Positions 1 to 12,989 are shown, counted from the stretch's first letter. The stretch: DNA of 64,000 nt from Diogma glabrata (GCA_963693315.1 OY856187.1:49033161-49097160), one strand, 5' to 3'. Notes: generated by a model not told the origin, from the sequence alone. Translations and numbers: made by a program.

Positions 1-740
1 AGATATCATGTCAACTTCAGCCACCTGCTAACCTACAATGACTGCTACATCTTGGGTGACATTCACGTTTACCATTCAACTTAGGACTTTGATTCAAGGA
101 GCTGGCAAATTTGAAATATCAGAAAAAGTGTAATGTTAGCTAGCGATAAGTAGGAGAAATATTTGGACAGCTCAAGGTCTGCATTAAAGGCTTAAAAACC
201 TAAAGGAGATAGTTAAACGGTTGTCTAGCCTGGTATTAAAATTAAGAGAACATTTCAAACACTTCCTAAACAATTAAAAAAAAGCAAGAGCCATGCAAAC
301 GAAGTAAATACACAGCTCACAAATTACAATAATAACAAATAATAACAAATTAATAATTATTGATGTTAAATCCATTATGTTATGTCAAACGTTTTTAGTA
401 CTGCTTCATAAAGCTTCCTTAACAATGTAATTGTAATATTTTTTGGTAAAAAAATATGAAAAATTTGATTTGTAAAAGTCGACTTGAAGTCGACTGAAGC
501 TCAATCTAAGGATCGGCAAACTTTTAAAATAACTTGAAACAATGTTCACATACAAGTACACAAGAGGTACAATTTCGTTTTTCCATTACATCACCACGCA
601 TTATTAAGAACGCTAAAATAATTTGTAATTGAAATACAACAAACAATTGTCTGTTGAGTTTACTCAAAGGACATGTTCGTTGGACGAAAGGACTGTTTGT
701 TGATTTTCGTTGTTGAATGAAATAAATGAAAACCAATACT
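1..740. other. AT-rich sequence, no gene seen
   Basis: The open frames here are short and have no recognisable domain. A small self-complementary motif (gtcgacttgaagtcgac, near 479) is the only structure noticed. The segment ends where the 9-bp array begins. Confidence 0.5.
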
Positions 741-2041
741 ATACATTGTTTACGTTGTTTACATTGTTTACATTGTGCACGTTGTTAACATTGTTTACGT
801 TGTTTACATTGTTTACATGGGTTACATTATTGACATTGTTTACATATTTTACATTGTTTGCATTGTTTACATTATTTGCATTGTTTACAATGTTAACATT
901 GTTCACATTGTTAACATAATTTACGTTGTTTACATGGTTTACATTGTTTACATTGTTTACATTATTTACATTGTTTACATTATTTACATTGGTTACATTA
1001 TTGACATTGTTTACATTGTTTACATTGTTTAAATTGTTTACATTGTTTACATTATTTACATTGTTTACATTGTTTACATTATTTACATGGGTTACATTAT
1101 TGACATTGTTTACATTGTTTGCATTGTTGACATTGTTTACATTGTTTATGTTGTTTACATTGTTTACTTTATTTACATTGTTTACATTATTTACATTGTT
1201 TACATTATTTACATTGTTTACATTGTTAACATTGTTTACATTGCTCACATTGTTTATATTGTTTACATCGTTTACATTGTTTACATTGTTTACATTATTC
1301 ACATTGTTTATATTGTTTACATTGTTTTCATTGGTTTCATTGTTTATAATGTTTACATTGTTTACATTGTCTACATTATTTACATTGTTTAGGTTGTTTA
1401 CATTGTTTGCATTGTTTACGTTATTTACATTGTTTACATTACATTGTTACAAACAATGTTACAAACAATGTTAAAATTGTTTACAAACAATTTTATGTTT
1501 ACATTGTTTACGTTGTTTACATTGTTTACATCGTTCAAATTGTTTACGTTGTTTACATTGTTTACATTGTATACATTGTTTACACTGTTTACATTGTTAA
1601 TATTGTTCACATTGTCTACATTATTTACATTGTTTAAATTGTTTTTATTGTTTAATGTTTACATTGTTTTCATTGTTTACATTCTTTACATTGTTTACAT
1701 TGTTTTCATTGTTTACATTGTTTACATTGTTTACAATGTTAACATTGTTTACATTGTTTGCATTGTTTACATTGTTTAAATTGTTTACATTGTTAACATT
1801 GTTTACATTGTGTTCATTGTTTACATTGTTTACATTGTTTACATTTTTTACATTGTTTACATTGTTTACATTGTTTATATTGTTTACATTGTTTACATTT
1901 TTCACGTTGTTTCCATTGTTTACGTTCTTTACATTGTTTACGTTCTTTACATTGTTTACGTTGCTTACATTATTTACGTTCCTTACATTGTTTACGTGCC
2001 TTACATTTTTTACGTCTTTACATTGTTTTCAATTGTTTACC
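741..2041. repeat. 9-bp minisatellite array (unit TTTACATTG), about 1.3 kb
   Basis: About 140-145 imperfect copies of TTTACATTG run head to tail. Common variants are TTTACATTA, TTTACGTTG, TTAACATTG and TTTGCATTG. Because the unit is a multiple of three, every frame gives a tripeptide repeat: Phe-Thr-Leu and Tyr-Ile-Val on the plus strand and Asn-Val-Asn on the minus strand. The canonical unit lacks stops in five of six frames, so the long open frames here (up to about 187 codons) are artefacts. The array degrades towards the 3' end (1900-2041), with units such as TTTACGTTC. Near 1441-1495 the order is broken by short inverted pieces (acattgttacaaacaatgt). I see no start context or splice signals that would make it a gene. 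Confidence 0.95.
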
Positions 2042-2109
2042 TCTTTTACTTTACTTTAGCTTCTTTACTTTGTTATGAAAACTTTGTTTTTTCGGTTTTA
2101 TTCAAATTT

Positions 2110-2786
2110 GTGCGATATTTGTAGAATTTTTGAAAAAAAATTTGAGTTTCGAATTTTAGAAATATTTTTAGAATAATCGGAAAAGTTTCAATTTTTAATT
2201 TTGTAGTAATTTTTGGAATTTTGAAAAAAGTTTGTGTATATGATTTTGTTATAATTTTTGCGATATTTTTAGAATTTTGGGAAAAGTTTCAATATTTGAT
2301 TTTATTCGAATTTTTGGAATATTTTTTGAATTTTGAGTTTCAATTTTTGTAATAATTTTTGGAAAATGTTTAGAACTTTGATAAAAAATTTAAATTTTTT
2401 TATTATAATTTTAAGAATATTTTTGGAATTTTGAAAGAAATATGAATTTTTGATTTGTAATATTTTCTCGAAACGCTAGATGGAGAGATTATTGAGTAGT
2501 TTTCTGATTGTATAATCTTTTCACGAAATTATGTTAATATATGATCTGTTATAATTTTCCGGCAACGTGTCGATGTTTCGTGTTAGTTCTGTAATAAATT
2601 TCTACACAGAAATAAAATATACAAGCACTCTAACAAAGAGTTTTGTGTTTGATATACATCGCTGCCCAAAACTAAAAACGATCCTTATAAAATTTTTTTG
2701 CCGAAAATTATATTAAAATCATTAACCCTGACCGAAGTCTTGATATCTCAGAGCTTGAGGTTTCAGCCTCTTCATATTATATATTT
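2110..2786 (+). repeat. Dispersed repeat, copy 1 (AT-rich sub-repeats plus conserved block)
   Basis: From about 2110 to 2460 there are degenerate sub-repeats of roughly 60 bp built on aattttggaaaaagttt, gattttgttataattttt and ggaatatttttagaatttt. From 2548 to about 2780 a higher-complexity block follows. It contains ttttccggcaacgtgtcgat, gatatacatcgctgcccaaa and gatatctcagagct. The same order and orientation recurs at 60890-61378, with clear identity interrupted by substitutions and small indels. No open frame and no clear terminal motif was found, so the class is unknown. A non-autonomous element carrying an internal tandem array is one possibility. Confidence 0.8.
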
Positions 2787-5700
2787 GCAATGGTGTTCAC
2801 AGCGTGAAGTATTAAATTAAAAATGATTTGATTTGTAGTAATCCTAGATAACAAATCAGTTGCAAGGTTTTTAAATAAAAAGTGTTTACAGCACGGACTT
2901 ATATTACATCTACTAATATGCTATGTCGCTGTAAATGCGGTTTTAGCTTGTATTTTACATGAAGTGATTCTTAATTTTATATTAACCATACTGAATCTGC
3001 AAATTAAGATATAAGTTTTAGATATTTTTTTGAAATTTAAATCGATTTTTTTTTTAATTTAAAATATACACTAGAATATTTAAAAAACATCAAAATTACT
3101 CATATATAAAAACGCATAGACTCGTGCCCCATACACATAATGTTTGTCAGGTATGCTGTCTTAGTAAACAGTTCAAATAGAGCAAACCGTTATACAAATA
3201 GCGTATATAACCGTAAATCTATATTAAAAGATGCAGGTTTTATTAGTGATAAAAGAGTGTGATAAAGTGATAAGTGATACAAAATTGTGAAAATGGTGAT
3301 TAAATTTGAAATGCATTTAGATTGCTTTGATTATTATGTGTATTTATTTAGGTTCTAAGATACAATTACAAAATGAAATTTCCCTAATTAAAAATTACTG
3401 TTATAGCATTTAGAGAAGAAATGTACTTTGATTTTGAATGTTGAATGTCTGTTATTGAGTTGAATTATTGAACGTAAAAGAGATCAATGTAAATTGAAAA
3501 TAAACAAAGAGTGAAAATTCTCGCTAATAAAAGATCAAGTATTCTGCTCGATCGATATTATAAAATAGATTATTAACTCAATCAGGACTTATAAATTTTT
3601 TTTTATATAACAACTGTCATAAATAACACGAATGTATAGACGTCTGCTTTTGATTACATAAAAATCAAAACGTAAGCCATAAAATTGAAATAAATCATTT
3701 TTCTAGTTTTAAATGTGATATAATATAAATAAAGAAAATGTATTCAAATTATATGCAACAACTTAAACTTAACCTGGAAATACAAAAACATTAGATATTA
3801 ATTTCTACTTTAAGTTTCATCAAGATCCTATGTTATCTTGCCTTCAAAATAGATAACACAATCAAATTTGATAGAAGTGTAGTAAGATATCTTCAGTTTT
3901 AATTTTTTTCTTTACTTTAGACGATATTGAAGGCGATCTTTCATTTTGAACTTGATAAGTTGGAGCCTGGGAAAAGCAGCTGAATGAATACAGTTTTGCT
4001 TACCTAAATATTTATTTAGATTAAAATGAAAAAATTTAATCCTCCATTTATCTAAATTACATGTTTCAAAAAATAACTTTTATGCAACTTTATTTGTTGC
4101 AAATCTTATGTAAGCTATCTAAATGAAATTCAAATAACTCAATATAAAGAAATCCGTAAGTATTCAATTTAAATGTAATTAATAAAAAATTAGGCAACAT
4201 GCTTATATGATAAAAAAGTAACATTAAGTAATATATTTAAAAAATATTTAACAGAAATTTAAAATCCTTTAAAAAATGCAAATTCTATCAGATTACAGTC
4301 TAATTCGTTGTTAAAAAATATAAATGAATTTAAATTTCTACATTGTTATCTCCCCATCTTATTTTCTAAAGTTATAAGAAAGACAAAATAATGATAATGT
4401 CTACTTCACTCGAGTGCTTTAGCTCTTTTTATTACATAAATATGCCGCCTGTATGCATGTAGGTTTCTTCCACATCAGTGATTTTTATAATTTGACAGTT
4501 AGTATGGCGAGAAATCATAAAAATCTAAATTTGATATTAAACAACAACAAAACGTTTCAGAACAATAACGTTACGTTATAAAATTCGTTTTACCAAAAAC
4601 TAATTAAATCTACAAATTTTTACAAACACCCTAAACAAAATAATATTTTATTATTATAGCTAGCAATAAAAAATTCATATTTTTGTCCTCAATAAATTAA
4701 AATAAAACAATATAAAATAATTTTAGTGACCCATAAAAATAGGCAAATATATAACGTTCAGAAATTCATAAAATATTTACCTTTGCAGAGGGTTAAATTA
4801 ATAAAAAAAAATATAGGTGAAACTGGTGCATTGGTAGACATAAATTAAACTGAAAGTGATAACTATTACTTGCTTTCATATCATGTTCCATAAAAATTTC
4901 GTGGAACTTTATTGAATTTTCTATACCTAGCGCCTCGATTTGCAAACTCCAGAAATGTTCAAAAACCTTAGCTTTTCATCCTTTCATCATAATCTACTAT
5001 TAATTTTAAGAATATAAATTTTATTATTTTTTTGAGTTTTTGTGATAAATCGATTTTGATTACATATTGTGCAGTTAAATTGCAAATATCATCACATATT
5101 GTGCAACTTACGATGAATGCAGTGGATTTTAATTAACAAAATAGGGCTACTAACTTCTTTTAAATGTAGAGTAGCTGTCGCTAATTTTAAAAAGGTCTAA
5201 CTGGTTCATCATATATAAAATGAAACAAGGAGCTAAGTGAAGTAATAAAAACCTTAAAATTACAACCTAAAAGACGTTTGAATAAGCTTAACTGTATATA
5301 GTTTATAATTTGAGGAAACTCTGAAATATGACAATTAAGCAACTAAGATCTTACCAATATTATTTAATTATTGTGGTTTTGCACTTGTTACTAATTCAAT
5401 AGTTTTCAAAGATTTAAAAAAAAGAAAGTTTAAATAGTAATAATTTTGTTAAAAATATATTGCTAAATGTGAGTGTTCAGAAAACGACTGACTCTGATAT
5501 AGTGCTCTCATAATCTTAGCTTGTTTTTATTTCAAATGATTTTCAGTCCTTTCACATCAACATCAAAATATTTGAATGACTGGCGGAATATTTTGTTTGA
5601 ACTGAATCACCATAAATAAATCTATAATTTAAATAAATCTTACTGATTTACTTAGCTTCGATATGAAAATTTTTTTTATCAAAATTATAAGAACATTATT

Positions 5701-8700
5701 TATTTTTTCAAAAGCAAAGTTGACATATACCCACGTGACAGCCATCAATAACTAAAATGAAGTAAAATAATTTTTAACAAAAATGAACAAACCATTTTCC
5801 AATCAAATAACTTTTAAATTTAATTTGTTCAATGAAACGTACAACATTTGTCTTCTAGCTTTTTTCGGTAGATTTATTGGATGCAATTGGTTTCGATTCG
5901 CTAGAGCTAATATCATTAACTCCAACGTATAAATAAACTAGCTTGTTGTTTTATATTCAATTCTATTTGTTTTGACATTTTACGCTTTAGAGGATTCAAT
6001 AAATGATCGACTTGATTTAAATTTTTCTTAAATTTTATGTAATATTTAAATCAATACAAAATCTATTAAGCTTTTCATTAAATTTTTTGAAATTGTATTG
6101 CCTGAAAAATAATTTCTAGCTTAAATCACATTTTAATCTCCTTCGATTTTCTCTCTATACTTTTTTCGACATTTATACGAAATTGATTTAATTTCCCAGA
6201 AAACTAGTTAAATATGGCCAAACGATTGGTTCATAAATATTTTATTATTAATTTTCTACAACGATAAAAAAAAGGTCGCCAAAATATAATTTTATTTTCA
6301 TGGATGAAATATTAATTTTGAAACACGAGCTGAATATTGATTGATTCAGATTTCTATTACACCCATTTAGATTTTTATAGTTCGGTTGTGTTTTTCGAAA
6401 TAAATGTTTTCATTGGTGTAATTACAAGGAATATAATTATTCGATCCAATAATTATTGGTGATTTTAATATTGGAACAATATGGAAACAGTTAGTTGAAG
6501 AATGTAATTATAACGTTTTTATTGCTCATATTCTACTTAGTTCTTGTTGTGATTTTATTTGAGTTAACTGATGTTGATGTTTGTTTGTACCTCTATATAG
6601 TACCAAAAACATTAACAGTTCATGTTGTAATTAACACAAGGTTTGATAGTGCAATCACTATCAGAAATAATAGGGGAACTACGTGCTTAGTGAGGTTTAT
6701 TTCCAGCTAGCTTCAATCGTGCGGATTCGAGAAGTTATTTTCCCAGTCGAGTACAAATCCAGAACTACACGCAGTAATATAAATAACGGATTTAAATGAT
6801 TATGGAACAGGAACTCTGATGACCTCAAAAGGTAAAGAATAATTTAATTACTACAATACAATGACCCATTGTTGCTTCTATGGTAACGGTGAGTGTTAAA
6901 CTAAATAACAACACCAACATCAATGTTGCATCACAGTACGAAAAATGTTGCGCACAATATACATGTGATGGTCGAATGGTAAATAACCGTATCCAACGAT
7001 GTAGTCAAAATTTATCGCTGTAACCCAAAGCAAATGTTGAATTAATATTGATGGTGATGAATTTGTTATCTGTTGATCATATTGAATATGTTACCATTGA
7101 ATTTTTATATTATTATAAATAGAAACATACCGTATCTATTTATCCAAGGGTTATTAATTTTAAACGATATATGGATGAACGGACAATGCGCGGACTCTGA
7201 CACTAGAAAGATCTCTATTGAAAAATATTTTGTCATTTTATTTTGACTTCTAGAACAAACACAAATTGACTATATCTAACATGCAACATAAAACTAACAA
7301 TGTGAGAGACAATAGATTAAAAATAATGTTAATTGGATTCGGTCACCAAAAAAATCACTTCTCCCAAAAATTTTGAACTTCATCCATCTAGCCGCTCGTA
7401 GAATGCGACATACAATGTTAATCACCCCAAAGGAAAATAAAATCAAAATATGGACCAGCATGACAAGCACACGTATAATAATCATTTCAATTACGAATCA
7501 TTTTTTTTTCCGCCAACGTGCTGACGCCCGTGACAGTTCCATATTTCACGTATCAACATAAAAATGTAATTTAATATATTATGGAACAAACTCGCCCAAT
7601 CCGCGACTTTTGACCATTTTGTTCACGGCCTCTGCTTTGCAACAATCCAACGATCTTATTTTTGCTCCGTTTGTTTTCCAAAACTTTGAAATTGTAAACT
7701 TATTTTCATTCTTTTATAAACATCATATAGAAGATACATTTTATTTTTAATCAACAAAATAGAATATTTTTAATTGAAATGACACAAAATATTTTTATTT
7801 GAAACAATATAACACAAAATACTTTTGTTTAAATATTATTCTTTATTTGATAATTCGAATTTTAATTAAAAGGTTTGTATTCGAGATCCGAACCGAAATA
7901 ATTTTATTTCCATTTTTTGAAATATAAAAACCGATCTGCGATTCAATTAATAAATTTAATTGTAAGTCCAAATTACGGCTCAACAAATAATATCCAAAAA
8001 TGCAGCTATAAGTAGCTTTTCTTAAACTAAATGAGGGAGAAAAAAATTGATTGCATAGCATCCTCTCGTTTGGCAGCCATCGATATTATTAATATAATTA
8101 CATAAAAACCGGTTGACAGATTGGTTCTATCAAATGCCTATTGTTTTCAGCTAATTGAAAGATATAAACAAAAACAAGAGTCAATCTGTTGAAAATATCG
8201 TTTGTTCCATACAACGAAATATCAAATAACCAAATAGAAGAATTGGAAATGATCACACACATCTAAAGCTTTCCCCTCTGTTTCAATACAATAAAATGAA
8301 AAAGAGTTCATACACCTTTAACTCTTTTGTTTCGTTTATATAAAACAAATAATAATAAATTATTTATGTACAAAAAAAATGAAAATGTATATAAGACATA
8401 ACCGAGGGGGAGGTAACAAGTTATTTGTGCTGCATGATCATGTTAATACAAATATTATTGAGTAAATGTTATGCTAATGAAACATATGCAATGTTGTTGA
8501 ATCAAGGATGGAAAATGGAAAGGTGTTACTTTTTATTGTTCGATTTAACTACAAAAATCCTATTCCTTTGCCAACACCTTTACTCAGAACTCAAATTGTT
8601 CTGTATTAGATTGTAGAATTTTCCAAACGCTACATGTTGGACATCACAGAATTGGTGGGCATAACAAATAGCTGCATTTAATAAGGTTAGCCAAGTGGTC

Positions 8701-9359
8701 GTTGATGTAACATAACCGTAAAACAAATTATTTAATGTTTATTGTGTAGCCGAGGATAACTGTTGTGATGATGTTATTTTTGATTGTGTGGATGAAAGGG
8801 TTGTTGCTGCACGAGGCAATATATTACATACAGTTTGGCGTTTTGTTTTATCTTGTAACGAATTTGTTATTAAGATTTAAATTTATAGCAGACATCAAAT
8901 TATTACTAATTTATGAAACCAAGGTCAAAAGCATCACTACTATAACGTAACAAATTTTATGTAGGTATATTTTTGTGTTATCCCAAAAAAATGAAATAAA
9001 AGTAGCGTTCGATGTATTTTTGGTTTTTCTGAATTATTTTCTTTTAATCCCAAAATTTTAGAAACAAAAAATTCCTGTTACTAAAATAAATTTTCCTAAT
9101 TTTCACTGTAGAATTTACTATTAATTTTATTAATTTATCTAGATTTTCTAATTAATTTATTTAACTAATTAAATAACTAACTTAATTAAATTGATTTAAC
9201 TAATAAATTTAAATGGTTGAGAATATTCACCGAACTGCATCCGATCATGAACACTCGTACCACTTTATATCCACCAAAAAAAATAAATTATGAATACACA
9301 TCATATGTAATACCGAGATAGCAAAAGAAAAAAAACAGGGAAATCAGGGTTTAGAAATG
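2787..9359. other. AT-rich intergenic DNA, no convincing gene
   Basis: About 6.6 kb of very AT-rich sequence with only short chance frames, several opening on TTG or GTG rather than ATG. A weak hint of retrotransposon endonuclease (residues PIIIGDFNI) can be read at 6444-6470 on the plus strand, in a frame that closes soon after. Near 7740-7830 there are short direct repeats of an AAAATATTTTTATTTGAAA-like unit. No tRNA, rRNA or supported exon was recognised. Confidence 0.45.
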
Positions 9360-9867
9360 TTTTTTTTTTTTATTAATTAGTTAGACATGTTTAGCACACT
9401 AAATATGAAATATTCATTATTTAGACTCCTTGAATATCCGAAGATACCATGTCAACTGTAAAGGAAGGAGATGAGGAAAATGGAAGGAATGGGGATATAG
9501 GAATAACTATACTAATTGTTTTAAATGATTATGGACATTTTCTTTAAATGCCTGAGGGGAAAATTCATCGGAAAATACAGAGGGAGGCATTGAGTTCCAC
9601 AATTTGGCCATTCTATTAAAATAGTCGTTCTGAAAGGACACAGTTCTACAACAAGGTATTTGTACAACAAATGGATGGGATAACTCGGCAGCTCTTGTTT
9701 GTCGATTATACTGCGCACACGATGGAAGGATATTTTGAATTTCCTTAGAGGAGAATTCGCTAAAGTTATATTTATAGTAGATTGATAATTCAGCCACATT
9801 TCTTCTGTGCTGGAGTGAATCAAGCTGGTCCGTTAGTTCGGTATCACCAATCAACCGTATTGCTTTT
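9360..9867 (-). pseudogene. CR1/Jockey-group non-LTR retrotransposon copy A, 3' end (RT C-terminus, 3' UTR, poly-A)
   Basis: On the minus strand this holds the last part of the ORF2 reverse transcriptase protein (open from 9867 to 9507), a short 3' UTR and a poly-A tail seen as T's at 9360-9371. The protein reads RKAIRLIG, then a SLQHRRN motif, and ends in NHLKQLV. It matches residue by residue the C-terminus of copy B at 12480-12865. The 3' UTR motif (gatatccgaagataccatg in plus-strand orientation) is also shared with copy B. The N-terminal remainder lies at 16054-18560. The two parts are separated by the hAT element at 9876-16053, and the reading frame continues exactly across the 8-bp target duplication. 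The protein was an APE-type endonuclease/reverse transcriptase used in target-primed insertion; it is dead here because it is split and also carries stops upstream. Confidence 0.9.
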
Positions 9868-9875
9868 CTCTGTAC
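9868..9875. repeat. 8-bp target site duplication of the hAT element, left copy (ctctgtac)
   Basis: ctctgtac stands directly before CAGTGACGGATTA and is repeated directly after the right terminus at 16054-16061. Eight-base duplications are the hallmark of hAT insertions. Removing one copy plus the element restores the retrotransposon frame. Confidence 0.93.
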
Positions 9876-10359
9876 CAGTGACGGATTAAGAGTTCAAGGG
9901 GCCCTGGTGCGGGTAAATTTTTGGGGGCCCTTTATCCTCATTTTCCAAAAATGATTACTAATTAAAACGGTCATCAGCTTCGAAAAAAACCCTAGTAAAT
10001 TAAAGTATTTTCAAAAATTCATTTTTGATGGCTAAAAAACTGAACTGATTTTTTGATGATTCAAAACTGCATGTCTGAAATCAGAACAGGAAAAACGATA
10101 ACAATTACACCCTTAAAAAATCTCTCAAATAGAGTATATACAATGTGTATCATGAATTGATTCTCTAGTTCAAACGATACTCTTGCAGCAGTTTTTAACT
10201 ATGGGTTCCATTGTTTTCTCAGATTCTCAAATAAATAATTCCAAATAAAATTTTCGATTTCTCTATTTTGCAATCTAAAAGCAATAATCTATTCGAATAT
10301 TTTAAATAAAGATATATAATTTATAAAGAAAAATAAATAAAAAACAAAAGTTTTAATTC

Positions 10360-10960
10360 CGAATTTCCGAGAGTGATGAAACTCTGGGCTCGAATCACAA
10401 TGGCAACTTTCTTGGAGCTCTTGAACTTTTGGCTAAATTTGATCCTTTCTTAAAAGAGCATAGTGATAAATTTGGCAACAAAGGAAAAGGTATGCGACAT
10501 CTGAAGCAAACTTAATGAAATGATAAAAGTAATTGTTGTTGGGATATTTTTATGAAGAACGTCGTACCTCTCAAGCACAATATGTGACGAATTTATTACC
10601 ACCATGGGGCAAGAAATCAAAAATCGTATTGCAGCCGACGTCATTGACGCAGTTTATTATTCGATTAGTGTTGACTCCACTCTGGATGTAAGTCATTCGG
10701 ATTAATTGGCTTTTTGCATTCGATATGTAAAAGATGGTAAAATCAATGAATGATTAGTTGCTTTTATTCCAATTGAGGGTCAAACACTCAAACATAAGAG
10801 TATCTTTTTGGCATCGTTTAAAAATTCCTCGAAGAAAACGAAATTGACATACAAAATTGCAGAGACAGGCATATGACAACGCAAACAATATGGCCGGAAT
10901 TAGTGGCGGTTTTCAAGCGTTGATTCGATTGTTGTAAGGATTGTTGTAAAGATTGTTTGT
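10360..10960 (+). pseudogene. Decayed hAT (ZMYM1/TTF-type) transposase fragment
   Basis: This stretch is clearly homologous at DNA and protein level to 14225-14790 of the same hAT element. Shared motifs include HNGNFLG, ELLAKFDPFL, FGNKGKG, SVDST, FCIRYVKDG and a degraded SYDNA block. Stops and frameshifts interrupt it repeatedly. Only the segment corresponding to the N-terminal and early catalytic part is present; no C-terminal dimerisation domain follows. It ends in a small run of four roughly 14-bp units (gattgttgtaaa type, 10925-10970). It is either a relic of an older related element captured inside this one, or the product of recombination between two relatives. Confidence 0.85.
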
Positions 10961-10970
10961 AAAGATTGTT

Positions 10971-11821
10971 GATTATATTTTTTATTTCTACGAAATTAGG
11001 CTCGATGTCAATACTGTTTCCGTTACCGTTCCCAGCTGAACGATAACTTTTCAAAATGAAAGTAATCAATAACATATTTACATCGAGAGTAGCGCTTTCA
11101 AAATTTCCGTTTTGCCAATACTGACAAAGTTTCTCACGTTACCGGTGTAGTACCGATACACAGTTGAAAAAGTAACTGCAATATTTAAAGCAAGTCTTGC
11201 AATAGGAGCTATGCGTTGCAGGTTATTATTGAATTGTAAAGTAAATGTTGCATTAAACCTAATTCCAATGCATTTCTATAAAATTTAAAACAACTCTTGC
11301 ATCATTATTTATTTCTATAGAACAGCTAGAAGCTTTAATGCACCTTGCTACAATTTAATACATTAATGAAATTTCAAAATTCACTAGAGTATTATCCCTT
11401 TTAGAAATATATAGTCAAAATCGTTTCATGTATGTTTTAGTTATCGCTTCTCAGCTGAAAGTCTATAATAATAGTGATTAAGGTGGTATGCATGTTTTAA
11501 TTTTTTCCGTTGTAATTTTTTTATTTTAATTTGATTAATTTAGGAGGTGCGTAATAATCAAAGTAACTCGAAATTATGAATCATAATTTATGATGTAATT
11601 TGCATTAAAATGTCATACTAAAAAAATATTGCGTGTAATTTATTTAATGCAAATAACAGACAATTTTAAACAACAAGCCTTTTTATTTTACTCCAAGTAC
11701 TTTGTTAAATATTGATGCAAAGAGCATTAGTTTAACTTTATATAGCAAGCTTTGTATTGTTTTGTAATGGGAACTTCCGTAGGACCTATATGTGTAGCAT
11801 ATAGGTCCTATATGTGTAGCA
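10971..11821. other. Internal hAT sequence without recognisable gene
   Basis: About 850 bp between the decayed transposase fragment and retrotransposon copy B. A 22-bp unit (ataggtcctatatgtgtagc plus at) is tandemly duplicated at about 11778-11822, exactly at the 5' junction of copy B. No coding sequence was recognised. Confidence 0.5.
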
Positions 11822-12865
11822 TATGGTTTAGATGAGCCACTAATATCCTGGATGCAAAGCTTTATATCTGAGCGGAAATTTCGAGTCAATGTTGACGGTA
11901 TTTCATCGGATGTATTTTCGACTAATGCAGGAGTTCCTCAAGGTTCCGCTTTGTCCCCAACTCTTTTTCTTATCTATATTAATGACTTGTTGGTTTCAAC
12001 AATTAATCCTATCCATAGTTTTGCTGATGATAGCACTCTTCATGCATCTCATGTTGCACCTAGATCGTATTCACCTTTAGCGCTTAATAACTGTAGATCA
12101 AATTTGATAGATTCATTAAACGTTGATCTTAAAACTATCTTTGATTGGGGTGTTACTAACAGTGTTGAATTCAATACGTCCAAAACACAAGTTTGCCATT
12201 TTTCAAGATTATCAACACCTAACCCTTTTCCATTGAAGTTTGATTCCAACGTTTTGATAGAGAAAGAGTCCGTGAAACTTCTAGGAGTTGAGGTTGAAAA
12301 TAATATGAAATGGAATTCTCATATTTTTACCCTAGCAAAAAGCGCTGTTCAAAAATTGGGGTTTTTGGGACGATGTCGTAAGTTTTTCAGTAGCGAACAG
12401 CTTATTTTAATATACAAATCTTTTATACGTCCCTGCATGGAATATTGTTCTCACATATGGGGTGGAGCATACTTATATAGTTTGAAGTGTCTTGATTCTG
12501 TACAGCGGAGAGCAGTTAAATTGATTGGTAATTCAAATCTTACTAATGACCTTGATTCCTTGCAGCATAGAAGAAATGTTGCTGATTTGACGATTTTCTA
12601 CAAATATATCATGGATGAACGGGTTTCTGAAGAGATCAAATCGATTTTACCTAAGCCTGCAAACCTATCGCGTCATACCAGAGCATCGGTAGCGGCCCAT
12701 CCTTTTACGGTTCAAATGATTAGATGTAGAACAGTAGCCTTCCAGCGCGACTTTTTCAACAGAGTCTCTCATCTCTGGAATTCATTACCTTCGTGGGTTT
12801 TCCCTGATAACTTTAACCCTCAAAAGTTCAAAGTCAACGTTCATAAATTTCTAAAAGAAAGTTAA
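11822..12865 (+). CDS. Reverse transcriptase, partial (fingers/palm to C-terminus), copy B
   Basis: An uninterrupted frame of about 347 codons; the first in-frame ATG is at 11852, but the natural protein began far upstream. RT motifs are visible in order: NAGVPQGSALSPTLFL (motif B), FADD at 12020-12031 (the catalytic YxDD-type motif, with Phe in place of Tyr), the SVKLLGVEV region, PCMEYCSHIWGGA (thumb), VQRRAVKLIG and the SLQHRRN C-terminal motif. The missing N-terminal half would contain the endonuclease and the first catalytic Asp, so this product cannot be an active polymerase. It is the best preserved copy of this family in the window. The clade (CR1, Daphne or Jockey) is not settled by eye. 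Confidence 0.9.
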   Translation, partial: YGLDEPLISWMQSFISERKFRVNVDGISSDVFSTNAGVPQGSALSPTLFLIYINDLLVSTINPIHSFADDSTLHASHVAPRSYSPLALNNCRSNLIDSLNVDLKTIFDWGVTNSVEFNTSKTQVCHFSRLSTPNPFPLKFDSNVLIEKESVKLLGVEVENNMKWNSHIFTLAKSAVQKLGFLGRCRKFFSSEQLILIYKSFIRPCMEYCSHIWGGAYLYSLKCLDSVQRRAVKLIGNSNLTNDLDSLQHRRNVADLTIFYKYIMDERVSEEIKSILPKPANLSRHTRASVAAHPFTVQMIRCRTVAFQRDFFNRVSHLWNSLPSWVFPDNFNPQKFKVNVHKFLKES

Positions 12866-12989
12866 TTCTCAATTGATTATAATCCCTAGTTGGCATGGTA
12901 TCTTCGGATATTCAGAGACGTTAATGTATAATTAATTATATTAACACTAAACATGCCTAACTTCCAATAAAAAAAAAAAAAAAAAAAAA
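11822..12989 (+). mobile_element. 5'-truncated CR1/Jockey-group non-LTR retrotransposon, copy B
   Basis: Homology to copy A starts abruptly at 11822 inside the RT domain and runs through the stop, a roughly 100-bp 3' UTR with an AATAAA overlapping the tail, and a poly-A run ending at 12989. That is the expected product of incomplete target-primed reverse transcription. It lies inside the hAT element, so it inserted after the hAT did. I could not identify a convincing target-site duplication: gcaatttgc follows the tail but has no clear partner on the left. Confidence 0.9.

Noticed and set aside
739..1302. Long Asn-Val repeat open frame and the matching Phe-Thr-Leu frames on the other strand
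   Set aside because: They follow automatically from a 9-bp unit without stop codons; there is no start context, splice site or domain.
6495..6710. 71-codon frame with a hydrophobic start that resembles a signal peptide
   Set aside because: It opens with TTG, not ATG, and the composition is that of the AT-rich background.
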